64,000 nucleotides of DNA from Acidobacteriota bacterium (GCA_040756905.1 JBFLYD010000037.1:1-64000), one strand, 5' to 3'; positions 49,362 to 58,325 are shown, counted from the first letter of the stretch. Translations and numbers: made by a program. Notes: generated by a model not told the origin, from the sequence alone.

Positions 49362-51872
49362 TTAAAATAAATTTTCCAATTCATCATTACCTTCTGGAAG
49401 TCTACCATGTTTTTGAAGGAATTGCTGAATTAGTTCACTCTCCCTCTTTGTATACATTGGATATTCTTCATACAAAAAATAACAGGCTTTTTTAAATTTT
49501 TCCATTTGGGCCTCAAGAGCTCTTTTCAGGTTGGGAGTGCCAGCAATCAGTAATATATTTTTTTTATCATCAAGAAGCTGATAAACGCCTTCTGTCTCCG
49601 GAACTTGAGAAATATTTTCGTAATTTAATGCTATCCATTTCTCTGGAGGCATCAATACGGGAGATAATTGAAATCTCAAGTCACATCTTAAACATCTCTT
49701 AGCTTCTTCGACTGCCATCTTTTCATTATACCCAAGTTCAATCAGTTCAAAGCTTCTTTTTCGTTTCTCCATTGGAATACTGGGCAACTGGATTCTTCTT
49801 TTAGTAGCGAAGCTAATTTCTGTTCCCAAAAAAGGATTGTATTTTTCCTCTTCTTTAAAAGCAATGTCGAACAGTTCTTTCCCATCTAAATATTTAGCAA
49901 TGGATAAAGCAGCTCTTCTTCCATAAGCTATAGCCTCAACTACAGAAGATGTTCCTTTTACAACATCCCCGCCAGCGAAAATTCCAGGAAAATCAGTTTC
50001 CAAGGTATCTGGATTGACCTTTATAGTTCCATGTTCAGTGATTTTTATGGAATTTATGCCGGATACAATTGAAAAATCTGAAATTTGACCTACAGCAATT
50101 ATTATCGTGTCTGTTTCAATTATTTTCGTAACTGATTGGTCGAAAGATGGATTAAATTTTCCTTTTTTGTCAAAAACTGAAGTGCAGCGAATAAGTTCAA
50201 TTCCCTTAACTTTCCCATTTCCTAAAATTTTCTTTGGCCCCCAGGAATTCTCGATCTTAATTCCCTCTTCAACTGCTTCTTCGATTTCCCATTGAAAAGC
50301 TGGCATTTCTTCTCTTGATTCAAGACAAATAATTTTTACTTCTTCGGCTCCCAAACGAACTGCAGATAGGGCTGCATCAACTGCCACATTCCCTCCTCCG
50401 ATTACAACAACATGTCTGCCGATACTGTTTCTCTTTCCTTTATTTATTTCTACTAAAAAATCGAGTCCCCAGAAAATACCTTCCTGATTTCTGTTTTCCA
50501 AATCCAATTTTTTACTTATGCCTGCCCCTATAGCTAAATATATCACTTCATATCCATTTTTTTTCAATTCAAATACATTTTTAATTCTTGTATTTGTCTC
50601 GAGTTCTATTCCGGTCTTTAGAATTTTATCAATATCACTCTTCAGGATTTCTTTTGGTAATCTGAAATCAGGAATAGCCCATCTCGCCATTCCTCCAGGC
50701 TCAGAAAAAGCTTCAAAAATATTCACTGAATACCCTGCCTTAGAAAGATAATAACTGGCTGTTAGTCCTGAAGGCCCTGACCCTACTACAGCAATTTTTT
50801 TGTTTCCAGCATGTCCATTTCTCTTTATTTTGTTTTCGGTTGTTCGAGACTCCGTTTCGGCAACAAACCTTTTAAGTTTGCATATGGAAATTGAATCATT
50901 CAAATTATTTCTTCTGCATTTGCTTTCACAGGGATGATGGCATACATATCCTAAAACACCAGGAAACGGAGCTTTTTCTTCTATAACTCGAAGAGCATCT
51001 TCAAATCTTCTTTCAGCAATATAGTTAACATATCGAGGAGCGTCCATCTCAACAGGACAGCTAAATTTACAGGGAACTAAATTCATTTCATCGGAAATTA
51101 TTACATCTTTATCCCCCAAAGCTCCAGTTGGACATACATCAACACATGACCCGCAAAATTTACATCCTGATTTTTCCAGTGTGTTTTCTATCAGTCCCAC
51201 CATTATTTTTTTGTCATTATAGACATAGCCAAGAGCTCCTACACCCCTGACATCTTTGCATATTCTTATGCACCTCAAACATCCAATACATAGATTAAAA
51301 TCAAAGGAAAAAAGGGGTTCATCTCTCAATACAGGATAATTTTTTGGAAGATATCGAGGAATATCTTCTCTAATTCCTATATATTCAGCTATTCTTCTCA
51401 ATTCACATCTATTAAATTTATAGCAACAGCGTTCATTTACAGGAACATCGCTCGAACACTCTGTTAAACTGCATCCATCTCTTTGAGCGCACGTAAGACA
51501 TGCATGGGGGTGATGAGATAAGATAGAACCAAGATTATTTTTTCTTATCCTATTGATTTCGTCTGTGTTTGTGTAAACAACCATTCCATCTGAAACGTAT
51601 AAATTTGATAAAGAAACATAACCTTCAACTCCTTTTAGTGTTCCAATGCATAATCCACAATTTTCATAAGCTTTTTTAGAATTGTCATTTTCAATACATT
51701 CTTCGCCCCGATAAACTCTGTCATTGGGTTTTAAATCTCCATGTGTGGTAAAATCAGGATGGAAACATAAGCAGGGGATGTATAAATTTGCTTCGTAAGC
51801 AGCCTGTAAAACTGTTATCCCTTCCCTTGTTTCAATTTCAATGTCATTTATCTTTATCGTTATTGATTTCAT
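49362..51872 (-). CDS. Large Fe-S flavoprotein NAD(P)H:ferredoxin-type oxidoreductase (NuoG-like N-terminus, GltD-like core)
   Basis: This 836-residue multidomain protein starts with a [2Fe-2S] domain (Cys34, 36, 72, 75) and a NuoG-type His/Cys3 segment (His around 120, Cys125, 128, 134). A two-[4Fe-4S] ferredoxin part follows (Cys195, 198, 201, 205 and 237, 240, 243, 247). The GltD-like core has FAD-binding GSGPSG (364-369) and an NAD(P)H-binding GGGNVAVDAALSAVRLGAEEV block. The last ~80 residues (VPETEGVYQLLDDKKNILLI onward) look like a degenerate GIY-YIG fold. Its place in the operon fits an electron donor for the reductase via the ferredoxin, as for the bzdV type gene of Azoarcus. Confidence 0.75.
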   Translation of the reverse strand: MKSITIKINDIEIETREGITVLQAAYEANLYIPCLCFHPDFTTHGDLKPNDRVYRGEECIENDNSKKAYENCGLCIGTLKGVEGYVSLSNLYVSDGMVVYTNTDEINRIRKNNLGSILSHHPHACLTCAQRDGCSLTECSSDVPVNERCCYKFNRCELRRIAEYIGIREDIPRYLPKNYPVLRDEPLFSFDFNLCIGCLRCIRICKDVRGVGALGYVYNDKKIMVGLIENTLEKSGCKFCGSCVDVCPTGALGDKDVIISDEMNLVPCKFSCPVEMDAPRYVNYIAERRFEDALRVIEEKAPFPGVLGYVCHHPCESKCRRNNLNDSISICKLKRFVAETESRTTENKIKRNGHAGNKKIAVVGSGPSGLTASYYLSKAGYSVNIFEAFSEPGGMARWAIPDFRLPKEILKSDIDKILKTGIELETNTRIKNVFELKKNGYEVIYLAIGAGISKKLDLENRNQEGIFWGLDFLVEINKGKRNSIGRHVVVIGGGNVAVDAALSAVRLGAEEVKIICLESREEMPAFQWEIEEAVEEGIKIENSWGPKKILGNGKVKGIELIRCTSVFDKKGKFNPSFDQSVTKIIETDTIIIAVGQISDFSIVSGINSIKITEHGTIKVNPDTLETDFPGIFAGGDVVKGTSSVVEAIAYGRRAALSIAKYLDGKELFDIAFKEEEKYNPFLGTEISFATKRRIQLPSIPMEKRKRSFELIELGYNEKMAVEEAKRCLRCDLRFQLSPVLMPPEKWIALNYENISQVPETEGVYQLLDDKKNILLIAGTPNLKRALEAQMEKFKKACYFLYEEYPMYTKRESELIQQFLQKHGRLPEGNDELENLF

Positions 51873-51914
51873 GATTTCCTGCTATTATTTTTAAATCTTC
51901 CATTTACATTAAAA

Positions 51915-52202
51915 TTACCAAGAATGGGAAATAGCTAAAGGTTTGCAAGCAGCTACACATGGAAGTTCTACCCTCCCCCTGACAGGTTTGCAGGGTGCAC
52001 ATGAATACTTAATCTTCTTTCTATGCTCTTCCCTGACTCTTGCAACAAATACTTCTCTAAATGGGTCATTCTCATCTTCTCCAACTTCTAACACATTGTA
52101 AGGACAAAATTTAACACAGTCTCCACATCCATCACACTTATCGTTGTCGATGGAAATAAAATATTCCCCAGAACCATCTTTATATCCGTAATTAGCTATC
52201 AT
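51915..52202 (-). CDS. Ferredoxin, two [4Fe-4S] clusters (electron donor of benzoyl-CoA reductase)
   Basis: The 95-residue protein has the first cluster motif CDGCGDCVKFCP (Cys23, 26, 29, 33). A second, unusual motif has Cys68, 71, 82 and 86 with a ten-residue stretch (KPVRGRVELP) between the second and third cysteines. It lies between the reductase subunits and the oxidoreductase gene, like the ferredoxin genes of known benzoyl-CoA reductase clusters, so electron delivery to the reductase is the likely role. Confidence 0.85.
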   Translation of the reverse strand: MIANYGYKDGSGEYFISIDNDKCDGCGDCVKFCPYNVLEVGEDENDPFREVFVARVREEHRKKIKYSCAPCKPVRGRVELPCVAACKPLAISHSW

Positions 52203-52219
52203 GTTTATAACTTAATTGT

Positions 52220-53104
52220 TTAAAAGTTTTTCACTTTCCCCTTTTTTTCTTTTTCATAAAGGGCTTTAGCAAAAAGAGCAGCTCCTAAAGCTCCTGCTAT
52301 TTGAGTATCATACGTAGGAGTAAGCGCTTTTATTCCTAATTCATTTTCAATCCTTTTAACTATTCCAATATTTTTAGCTATACCACCGGTTATGGCAAAG
52401 TCCTTTTCTATTCCAATTCTTTCAAGAAGTTCAACCACCCTGTGTGCCATAGCTAAACAATATGCTGCTATAACTTTCTCTTTTTGCCATCCTTCCCTCA
52501 ACAATCCTACTGCTTCTGATTTTGCAAATATTACGCAGGTGCTACTTACTGGCTCTGGTTCTTCATCTATATTAAATGACATTTCTCCTATATCCTCTAT
52601 AGGAATTGCAAGAAGGTCTGCAAAAACTTCCATTCCTCTCCCTGTTCCAGCAGCGCATTTATCATTCATAAGAAAATTTGTTACCTTTCCTTTTTCATCA
52701 CAACGAATAGCTTTACAATCTTGACCTCCCATGTCCAGAATTGTTCTCACTGAAGGACCATACATGAAGTTTGCTCCTCTTGCATGACAGGCAATCTCGG
52801 TTAAGGTTTTATGGGCAAAGGGAACATTTACCCTACCATATCCAGTTCCTATTATGTAATGTATATTTTCTAAATTTAATCCTGTGCCTTCCAAGGCCCA
52901 GTTCATCGCCTTTTGAGCACTATCCGGGCTGCTTGAACCAGTTCTCATATTGCTATAGCAGTAAATCCTTCCATCTGTCATCACAACTGCCTGAGTGCTT
53001 ACAGAACCAACATCCACCCCAGCAGAAATAACTTCTCCCTCTTTCCAGTTAATCTCTGAGGAGAGCCACTTTGATTCTGGCCACTTCCAGTATTCTTTTT
53101 CCAT
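52220..53104 (-). CDS. bzdQ: Benzoyl-CoA reductase subunit, bzd type (BzdQ/BcrD-like ASKHA ATPase)
   Basis: The 294-residue subunit belongs to the 2-hydroxyacyl-CoA dehydratase activator / BadF-BcrA ATPase superfamily. It has the phosphate-1 block GVDVGSVSTQAV (29-40), DMGGQDCKAI, the cluster-binding cysteines Cys150 (KCAAGTGRG) and Cys190 (STCVIFAKSE), and a terminal GALGAALFAKAL. In class I reductases two such subunits share one [4Fe-4S] cluster and couple ATP hydrolysis to electron transfer. The N-terminal extension before residue 25 (YWKWPESKW) is typical of the larger subunit. Assignment as Q rather than P rests on order and this extension. Confidence 0.8.
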   Translation of the reverse strand: MEKEYWKWPESKWLSSEINWKEGEVISAGVDVGSVSTQAVVMTDGRIYCYSNMRTGSSSPDSAQKAMNWALEGTGLNLENIHYIIGTGYGRVNVPFAHKTLTEIACHARGANFMYGPSVRTILDMGGQDCKAIRCDEKGKVTNFLMNDKCAAGTGRGMEVFADLLAIPIEDIGEMSFNIDEEPEPVSSTCVIFAKSEAVGLLREGWQKEKVIAAYCLAMAHRVVELLERIGIEKDFAITGGIAKNIGIVKRIENELGIKALTPTYDTQIAGALGAALFAKALYEKEKKGKVKNF

Positions 53105-53105
53105 T

Positions 53106-53903
53106 CTATTCTCCTCCTTCCTTGGAAGGACTCAATGCTCTTTCAGCTGCAATCAGAGCAGCTCCCAATGCACAGATAAATTCTGGGTTCTCTGGAATGA
53201 ACAATTCAACTTGTAAATCTCTTTTAAGAGAATGAACAAATCCAATGTTTTTCGCCACGCCTCCTGTCAATGCAACATCCTTTTCAATCCCTATCCTTCG
53301 AACCATCGATGCAATCCTGTCAGCAATTGCATCAAGAATTGATCGAGCTATGTCTTCTTTGGGTGTCTTTGAATGAATTAATGAAACAACTTCCGATTCA
53401 GCAAATACAGCACATTGAGCATTCATAGGAATTGGCTTCTGTGATTTAAGCGAAAGTTCTCCCATTTCTTCCAATTTTATTTCAAGGGCTCTTGCCATAG
53501 TTTCTGTAAAAATTCCAGCTCCTGCTGCACATTTCTCATTGATAGCAAAATCCAAAACCTTTCCTCTTTCGTCAAGTTTTATTGCTCTTCCTTCTTCTGC
53601 TCCAACATCAATTACAGTTCTTACAGAAGGATAATAAAATAAAATTCCTTTAGCATTTGCACCCACTTCTGTAATGGAACTATTAACAAAATAAGCTCCT
53701 TTTCTTCCGACGCCAGTCGATGTAATATGGGTTATATCTTCCCTTGAAATTCCTGTCTTTTTTAAAATATTTTCAAACGCCTCCTCTGCAGCATATTTCT
53801 GGTCAAATCCGCTAAGGACAGAGTATTTTGCCAAAATTTTATTACCTTCAATTAATAAAGCTTTTGTTTCTTTAGCACCGCAGTCAATGCCAACGGTTAC
53901 CAT
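53106..53903 (-). CDS. bzdP: Benzoyl-CoA reductase subunit, bzd type (BzdP/BcrA-like ASKHA ATPase)
   Basis: The second ATPase subunit, 265 residues, has GIDCGAKETKAL (5-16), DVGAEEGRAI, and cluster cysteines Cys125 (KCAAGAG) and Cys164 (QCAVFAESE). At this size it is the short, Azoarcus (bzd) type rather than the Thauera BcrA type of about 440 residues. A 2-hydroxyacyl-CoA dehydratase activator is the main alternative, but those are usually single homodimers, and here two different ATPases are encoded side by side. An AGGAGGAGG ribosome site precedes the ATG, and the stop codon abuts the next start. Confidence 0.8.
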   Translation of the reverse strand: MVTVGIDCGAKETKALLIEGNKILAKYSVLSGFDQKYAAEEAFENILKKTGISREDITHITSTGVGRKGAYFVNSSITEVGANAKGILFYYPSVRTVIDVGAEEGRAIKLDERGKVLDFAINEKCAAGAGIFTETMARALEIKLEEMGELSLKSQKPIPMNAQCAVFAESEVVSLIHSKTPKEDIARSILDAIADRIASMVRRIGIEKDVALTGGVAKNIGFVHSLKRDLQVELFIPENPEFICALGAALIAAERALSPSKEGGE

Positions 53904-53917
53904 AAAAATACCTCCTC

Positions 53918-55228
53918 CTATTCTAATCTCTCAAACCCCAATGTTTCCATAAAGGCATCGATTCGGGCAATTGTTCTTGTTTCATCAAATTCTCTTTCGT
54001 CTCCCATGTTTCCTTCAAAACTCATAACAGGAAAACCAGCTTTTATAAGAGCTATCCTATTCTCAGCTATTCCGAGACTTAAACCTTCACACCCTCTATT
54101 ATAATGAAGCATTATACCATTGAGTTTCCATTCTTTAGCGATTCTTATCATCATCTCACTTTTAAGATGGGGATAGTAAAAATGTTGCCATTCAGGCTTT
54201 TTCAATTCCCAATCAGCTAATGTACGAAGAGCTTGATCTCTGGTCTTTATTTCAATTCCGTTTTCCTGAGGTGTTCTACGAGGACCCCAGGTTCCATCCT
54301 CCTGTACATCCCACATTCCAATAAGGCCAAAAGTGTATAAAGACCCAACTGAAACACATCCATATTTTTCTAAATAACGAAATATTTTAAGAAAAGCCCA
54401 TGGTGGCTGTGTGTCAGTCATTACCCTGCATCTTTCATTTCCAACTGCAGCAATCCCTCTTTCAACCCTATCTTTTACCTCATCCCTTAGCTCTTGATAA
54501 AAATCAGCTACTACTTTACTGCTTTTCTGAAGAGTACCAAGAACATAAAGAGAGTACATTGTCTTTTCATCCAGAGGAGCAGGGATCATTTTGTTTAAAG
54601 CACATACCTCAGCCCACAAAGAGGTTGACCTGCAATGATTGTAGACTGCTTGGATAAGTTTTTCATCATCATATTTCCTTCTGGCTATTTTCTCCAGCCA
54701 TTCAATTCCATCATGCATTTGCATAACAACATAGTTCAATTTGTGCTCATTGATTTGCTCATAAGGCCCGACTGAAACATCAATGCAGAAAAAAGGGATT
54801 TCTTTTTTTTCTATATCTTTAACCACCTGATACCACTTTGCATGGCTACAACAAATATGGTCCTGCCAGATAAAATCAGGAGTTGGAAATTCTCCTCCAA
54901 ACACATATTTATTCAGCATCACAGAGCCCCAATAGTTTCTCATGTAAGAACATAAGTCTCTTGCATACCCTGCCCTTTCAACTGCTTCCTGGCATTCAAG
55001 GGCAAATTCTTTATTCCAGGCAACAGATGCTCCATATGGCTCGCTTGTTATGGGATAAACATCATCTCCCAATCCAGCAGGGATAGCATCGAATGACCAT
55101 GCTCCACCTGCCCACCTGATTCCACCTTTTTCATGGGCTTTGGCATAATTTTTATAATAATTTTCCCTTATTTCTTTAGCTTTTTGCCAGCATTTTAAAG
55201 GTTCAGTTTTATATTTAGCACTTCTCAT
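53918..55228 (-). CDS. bzdO: Benzoyl-CoA reductase subunit, bzd type (BzdO/BcrB-like catalytic subunit)
   Basis: The product from the ATG at 55228 is 436 residues, the expected size for a BzdO/BcrB-type subunit. It shows the FGD/HgdB-like features of the family, including the [22 protein letters not shown] segment, the [11 protein letters not shown] segment with adjacent cysteines, and the [11 protein letters not shown] block with a cluster-binding cysteine near the end. Benzoyl-CoA binds at the two catalytic subunits and is reduced to the diene. A longer frame starts at 55345, overlapping the previous gene, but GGAGG lies six bases upstream of 55228, so I prefer this start. Confidence 0.8.
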   Translation of the reverse strand: MRSAKYKTEPLKCWQKAKEIRENYYKNYAKAHEKGGIRWAGGAWSFDAIPAGLGDDVYPITSEPYGASVAWNKEFALECQEAVERAGYARDLCSYMRNYWGSVMLNKYVFGGEFPTPDFIWQDHICCSHAKWYQVVKDIEKKEIPFFCIDVSVGPYEQINEHKLNYVVMQMHDGIEWLEKIARRKYDDEKLIQAVYNHCRSTSLWAEVCALNKMIPAPLDEKTMYSLYVLGTLQKSSKVVADFYQELRDEVKDRVERGIAAVGNERCRVMTDTQPPWAFLKIFRYLEKYGCVSVGSLYTFGLIGMWDVQEDGTWGPRRTPQENGIEIKTRDQALRTLADWELKKPEWQHFYYPHLKSEMMIRIAKEWKLNGIMLHYNRGCEGLSLGIAENRIALIKAGFPVMSFEGNMGDEREFDETRTIARIDAFMETLGFERLE

Positions 55229-55310
55229 TTTAGCCTCCAAATGTTTAAACATATATTTGAATAAACTATCAAGCTTGCGTTTCTTTCCACAAAACTGTTT
55301 TTTGCCAACC

Positions 55311-56438
55311 TTAACTCCATAGATCTTCTTCCCGAAGAATCTCAAGGAAGGCTTCCACCCTTGTTTTGAACTGTCCCAAAGGAACTGTCACGTCAAATTC
55401 AAGAAAAAGAGATGGAATGTTATTTTCTTTTAAAGTCTTGGTAATTGCAGGGATATCGAGTTCATGGGGGTCGCAGAATTTTTGCTGGACTATGATTGCA
55501 CCCTGCACATCATATTCTTTTGCCAGATTTAATATATGAGGAACCCTTCGCCTTTCTGGCCAATCTTTACTTGGACAAGGAGGTCTATCGATGTATCTTG
55601 CAGCGATAGAAGCCAATCTATCCTCATCAGGAATTACCTCATTCCAGAAATATCTTGTGCCAGTACAGTGATCATCGATAACAAAAATAGCTCCCAATGA
55701 TTCTACCATTTTCATAAATTCAGTATCATCATCTTCACTTCCTAATATCATTAACCTCAGAAGATTACTGTTTTTTTCCTTTCTTTCATATATTTTATTT
55801 AAAGCCTCTTCGAGCATTCTGCTGTGCTCTCTTTTATCAGTTAATTGACTTGAAATTACTGCATACATTGCTTCCAATCCTGTCACACCTGGGTTTTTTT
55901 CTTTCCTTAATTCATAAAGTTTTCCCAGAAGTCTTCTGTTTTCGTTCATTATCTTTATCCCTTTATCCAAATCTTCATTCCTTAAGGTTTTCCCAGTCCA
56001 CTCCTCGATTGATTTTTTAAACAACTTAAGTTCTTCAGTTAAATAAGGATAAGCTCTTGCGCTCTGAACATGGTGGGGCATTGGAAGGTAATAACTGTAT
56101 TCAACAGGCACATGCATCTGCCAACTTGTAAAAGCCTGCCTAATATGCAGACAGGATTGGGCAATCGTTATTCCATCAAGATAATCATATCTTCCCTGTA
56201 ATCCTTGGGCTAAACAATCCCTGCAGAATGGGCAAAACATTCCAAATATATGAGGCTCTGTTAAATCCTGGGGCTCATGACTTCCTAAAATTCTTATTGG
56301 TAATATATCCGCTGCATATAGAATTTCCTCTGGCACATAAGTACAAAAATACCCTATTACTTTTCCCCCGGTTTTTCTTTTCCATTCCTTTGCATATTCA
56401 TGCCTGTTTTCTTGCCACTCTTTAAATTTTTCGAACAT
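55311..56438 (-). CDS. bzdN: Benzoyl-CoA reductase subunit, bzd type (BzdN/BcrC-like catalytic subunit)
   Basis: This 375-residue subunit of the 2-hydroxyacyl-CoA dehydratase superfamily has the [23 protein letters not shown] start (28-50), conserved cysteines in FCPFCRDC and in the QSCLHIR region, and the [15 protein letters not shown] block near 320. These fit the smaller catalytic subunit of class I benzoyl-CoA reductase. It begins 17 bases inside the end of the tetR gene, and GGAAGGAG precedes the ATG, so the regulator and the enzyme are in one operon. Confidence 0.8.
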   Translation of the reverse strand: MFEKFKEWQENRHEYAKEWKRKTGGKVIGYFCTYVPEEILYAADILPIRILGSHEPQDLTEPHIFGMFCPFCRDCLAQGLQGRYDYLDGITIAQSCLHIRQAFTSWQMHVPVEYSYYLPMPHHVQSARAYPYLTEELKLFKKSIEEWTGKTLRNEDLDKGIKIMNENRRLLGKLYELRKEKNPGVTGLEAMYAVISSQLTDKREHSRMLEEALNKIYERKEKNSNLLRLMILGSEDDDTEFMKMVESLGAIFVIDDHCTGTRYFWNEVIPDEDRLASIAARYIDRPPCPSKDWPERRRVPHILNLAKEYDVQGAIIVQQKFCDPHELDIPAITKTLKENNIPSLFLEFDVTVPLGQFKTRVEAFLEILREEDLWS

Positions 56439-57030
56439 TTTTGCTCCTTCCTATAAATCCGTTTAAGAATAATTCTTTTACATGTTCTACAAGTTCTTTC
56501 CCCTTTAAATCCTTATTTGGGTCATACCAGGTATAAAACCAGTTAAGCATTCCAAAAAGGCAGAGGGTCGATACTCTCAAATTTTTTTCCTTTATAGAAT
56601 ATTTTTCCTTAATCTGGTTTAGTATTTCTAAAACTATCTTAAAATATTCTTTTCTTTTCGATTCAACTTCCTTGTAATATTTCCCTGTGAGGGTTTCAAG
56701 CTCATGAGTGCAAACCTTTATTTCATTTAAATGGGTTAGAAAATAGGAAAGATGATTCTCTATAATTATGTATAATTTCTTTTCTCCATCTTCTACATCT
56801 TTTAATTTTTTCTTCAAATTGCTCAGCAATGAATCAAATGTCTGGTACTGAATTGCATAAAGAAGCTCATCCTTGGATTTAAAATAGTAGTAAAGAGTAG
56901 CTAAATTCAGGTTCAACTCCCTCGCAACCTTTCTTATAGTTGCATTCTCATACCCATCCCTTGCTATTATCTTTGCTGCAACTTTCAATATGTTTTCTGC
57001 TTTTTCAGGATAGCTAAAATCTCTTTTCAT
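56422..57030 (-). CDS. TetR-family regulator heading the benzoyl-CoA reductase operon
   Basis: The 202-residue protein has an N-terminal HTH (ATIRKVARELNLNLATLYYYFKSKDELL, about 30-57). Its helical C-terminal half ends GMLNWFYTWYDPNKDL, a pattern seen in TetR regulators that sense acyl-CoA esters (KstR2/PaaR-like). It is the first gene of the operon, and an AAACG-NN-CGTTT palindrome overlaps its predicted transcription start (57036-57047), so it very probably represses itself and the operon. A CoA thioester as the ligand is inference. Confidence 0.85.
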   Translation of the reverse strand: MKRDFSYPEKAENILKVAAKIIARDGYENATIRKVARELNLNLATLYYYFKSKDELLYAIQYQTFDSLLSNLKKKLKDVEDGEKKLYIIIENHLSYFLTHLNEIKVCTHELETLTGKYYKEVESKRKEYFKIVLEILNQIKEKYSIKEKNLRVSTLCLFGMLNWFYTWYDPNKDLKGKELVEHVKELFLNGFIGRSKNVRKI

Positions 57031-57035
57031 TAATC

Positions 57036-57047
57036 AAACGTTCGTTT
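57036..57047. promoter_or_regulatory. TetR-type operator palindrome AAACG-TT-CGTTT
   Basis: The two five-base arms are perfect inverted repeats separated by TT, starting six bases upstream of the tetR start codon. With the predicted start point near 57044 the site lies from about -3 to +9 of the transcript, a position where bound repressor would block polymerase. Confidence 0.65.
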
Positions 57048-57050
57048 AAT

Positions 57051-57079
57051 ATAGTATCTTTATTTTCTCTGCATGTCAA
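57051..57079 (-). promoter_or_regulatory. Promoter of the tetR-benzoyl-CoA reductase operon
   Basis: TTGACA (57074-57079), 17-base spacer, TACTAT (57051-57056) on the minus strand. It drives tetR and, through overlapping genes, the reductase subunits. Confidence 0.7.
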
Positions 57080-57140
57080 TAATTTTTTCAATTTTTTATA
57101 GAGCTTTAAAAGTCTTCTATGTTACATCTCAACCATTCAT

Positions 57141-57170
57141 TTGACATCTAAAAATATAACTGCTTAAATA
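57141..57170 (+). promoter_or_regulatory. Divergent promoter for the GAF-fragment ORF
   Basis: TTGACA (57141-57146), 18 bases, TAAATA (57165-57170); a 17-base spacing gives TTAAAT. A GAGG ribosome site precedes the ATG at 57190. It is back-to-back with the tetR promoter, about 60 bases apart. Confidence 0.5.
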
Positions 57171-57189
57171 GAAATTATCAGAGGCAAGG

Positions 57190-57585
57190 ATGAACCATCC
57201 ATCAAAATCTTTCATGGAAAAACTCCTCTCCTTACAGGAATCTGAAAATTTCTTAGACATTCTACTTTCTGATTACCTCAAAAGATTTATACTATTGGGA
57301 GAAGTCTCATTGGGTTCATTCTTTATCTTCAAAAAAGAAAAAAATGATTTCTCCCTCATATCCATGAATAAAATAGGAGAGTATGTGGAAAAAGAAGAAC
57401 TAATTAAAAGAGTGGAGGAAGGAAAAAAAGGAATAATCCCTCATGTTCTTCAAGCAATGAAACCATACATAACAAATGACTGTGAAAAAGACCCATTTCA
57501 TATACCATTTAGAAAAGAGAAAATACTTTCAGAGATGATAATCCCATTTGAAATAGATTCAGAAAGAATAGGAATTGTAGTATAG
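57190..57585 (+). CDS. Truncated GAF-domain-like protein
   Basis: The 131-residue product has a helical N-terminus (residues 5-32). A half-GAF-like segment follows, with SLGSFFIFKKE and a late block (RKEKILSEMIIPFEIDSERIGIVV) that resembles the strands before the GAF chromophore/ligand loop ending in IG-V. It stops just where a GAF domain normally continues, and no output domain follows in any frame I could see. It has a promoter and ribosome site, so a short protein may be made, but it looks like the front of a larger sensor. The assignment is weak. Confidence 0.5.
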   Translation: MNHPSKSFMEKLLSLQESENFLDILLSDYLKRFILLGEVSLGSFFIFKKEKNDFSLISMNKIGEYVEKEELIKRVEEGKKGIIPHVLQAMKPYITNDCEKDPFHIPFRKEKILSEMIIPFEIDSERIGIVV

Positions 57586-57613
57586 TCTCTCAAATCCCGA
57601 TGTTCTTTCGGGC

Positions 57614-58153
57614 TTGGAACGTGAACATTTTATAGTTCAAAAAAATGAAGCTGTGTGTAAGAGCGTTGAAGATAATATACTTTCAGCAGTTGAGGTTATA
57701 AATATTCTTAAAAATTGTGAGATAGAGAAGTTGTTAAAACCTCCAAAAGAAATAGAAAGACTTGTACCCAATTTATTGGGATGTGTGGCAACAACAAAAC
57801 TTTCTTTAATAGTTGGACCAAGGGGAGAAATATATAAATGCACAAAAACTATTGGGGATGAAAAAGAAATTTGCGGAACGATTTTTAATATAAATTATGA
57901 CCGTTCCAAGTTTAAAAAGTGGGTTGATGCAGATAGATTAAATATAGAACAATGCAGAAAATGCTCGATGGTGCCAATATGCAGTGGTAATAGTTGTCCT
58001 TATGATTTTCTTATAAATAATAAAAAAAATAAATGTTCTCAAAAAGAAAGATATGAACACTATTTAGAAATGTTGAGAATATTATATCAACAAAAAAGAT
58101 TTGATATAAAGGGTCATGACTCTAAAAAAAATAAAGAGAAAGGGGGTGAATAA
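57614..58153 (+). CDS. Free-standing SPASM domain, C-terminal part of a radical-SAM maturase
   Basis: The 179-residue reading has the full SPASM signature: Cys57-x13-Gly71-x4-Cys76, then Cys114-x2-Cys117-x5-Cys123-x4-Cys128 and Cys141. In radical-SAM peptide maturases this part holds two auxiliary [4Fe-4S] clusters and follows a TIM barrel with CxxxCxxC. Here the barrel is absent. The frame is open only from 57581, has no ATG start (TTG at 57614), and follows the GAF fragment in a different frame, so this is probably a truncated gene. Its stop codon is one base before the start of the 49-residue peptide. Confidence 0.65.
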   Translation: MEREHFIVQKNEAVCKSVEDNILSAVEVINILKNCEIEKLLKPPKEIERLVPNLLGCVATTKLSLIVGPRGEIYKCTKTIGDEKEICGTIFNINYDRSKFKKWVDADRLNIEQCRKCSMVPICSGNSCPYDFLINNKKNKCSQKERYEHYLEMLRILYQQKRFDIKGHDSKKNKEKGGE

Positions 58154-58154
58154 A

Positions 58155-58304
58155 ATGGACGAAATTAAATGGATTTACGATCCACTAAATGTAGAAGTGC
58201 TGGTCCCACCTGATTGCTGTACTTGTACTACTGAGGGCCCTGATATCGGTATACCTAACTGCGAATATCTAACAGACCATCTTGTAGTTGTGTATCCAAG
58301 TTAG
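58155..58304 (+). CDS. Candidate RiPP precursor peptide (49 residues, Cys-rich)
   Basis: From the ATG at 58155 the peptide has 49 residues, starting MDEIKWIYDP, with four cysteines at 21, 22, 24 and 36 (PPDCCTCTTEG and PNCEY) and a hydrophobic end HLVVVYPS. An excellent ribosome site (GGGGGTGA, six bases before the ATG) overlaps the end of the SPASM gene. A longer frame from 58116 is unlikely. The size, the SPASM neighbour and the cysteine-rich core suggest a ribosomally made, post-translationally modified peptide. No match to a named RiPP family is claimed. Confidence 0.55.
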   Translation: MDEIKWIYDPLNVEVLVPPDCCTCTTEGPDIGIPNCEYLTDHLVVVYPS

Positions 58305-58325
58305 TGAAAGATTAAAGGGGTAAAA

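Noticed and set aside
58116-58304. A 62-residue form of the Cys-rich peptide
   Set aside because: The upstream start lies inside the SPASM gene and has no ribosome site. The ATG at 58155 has a strong one.
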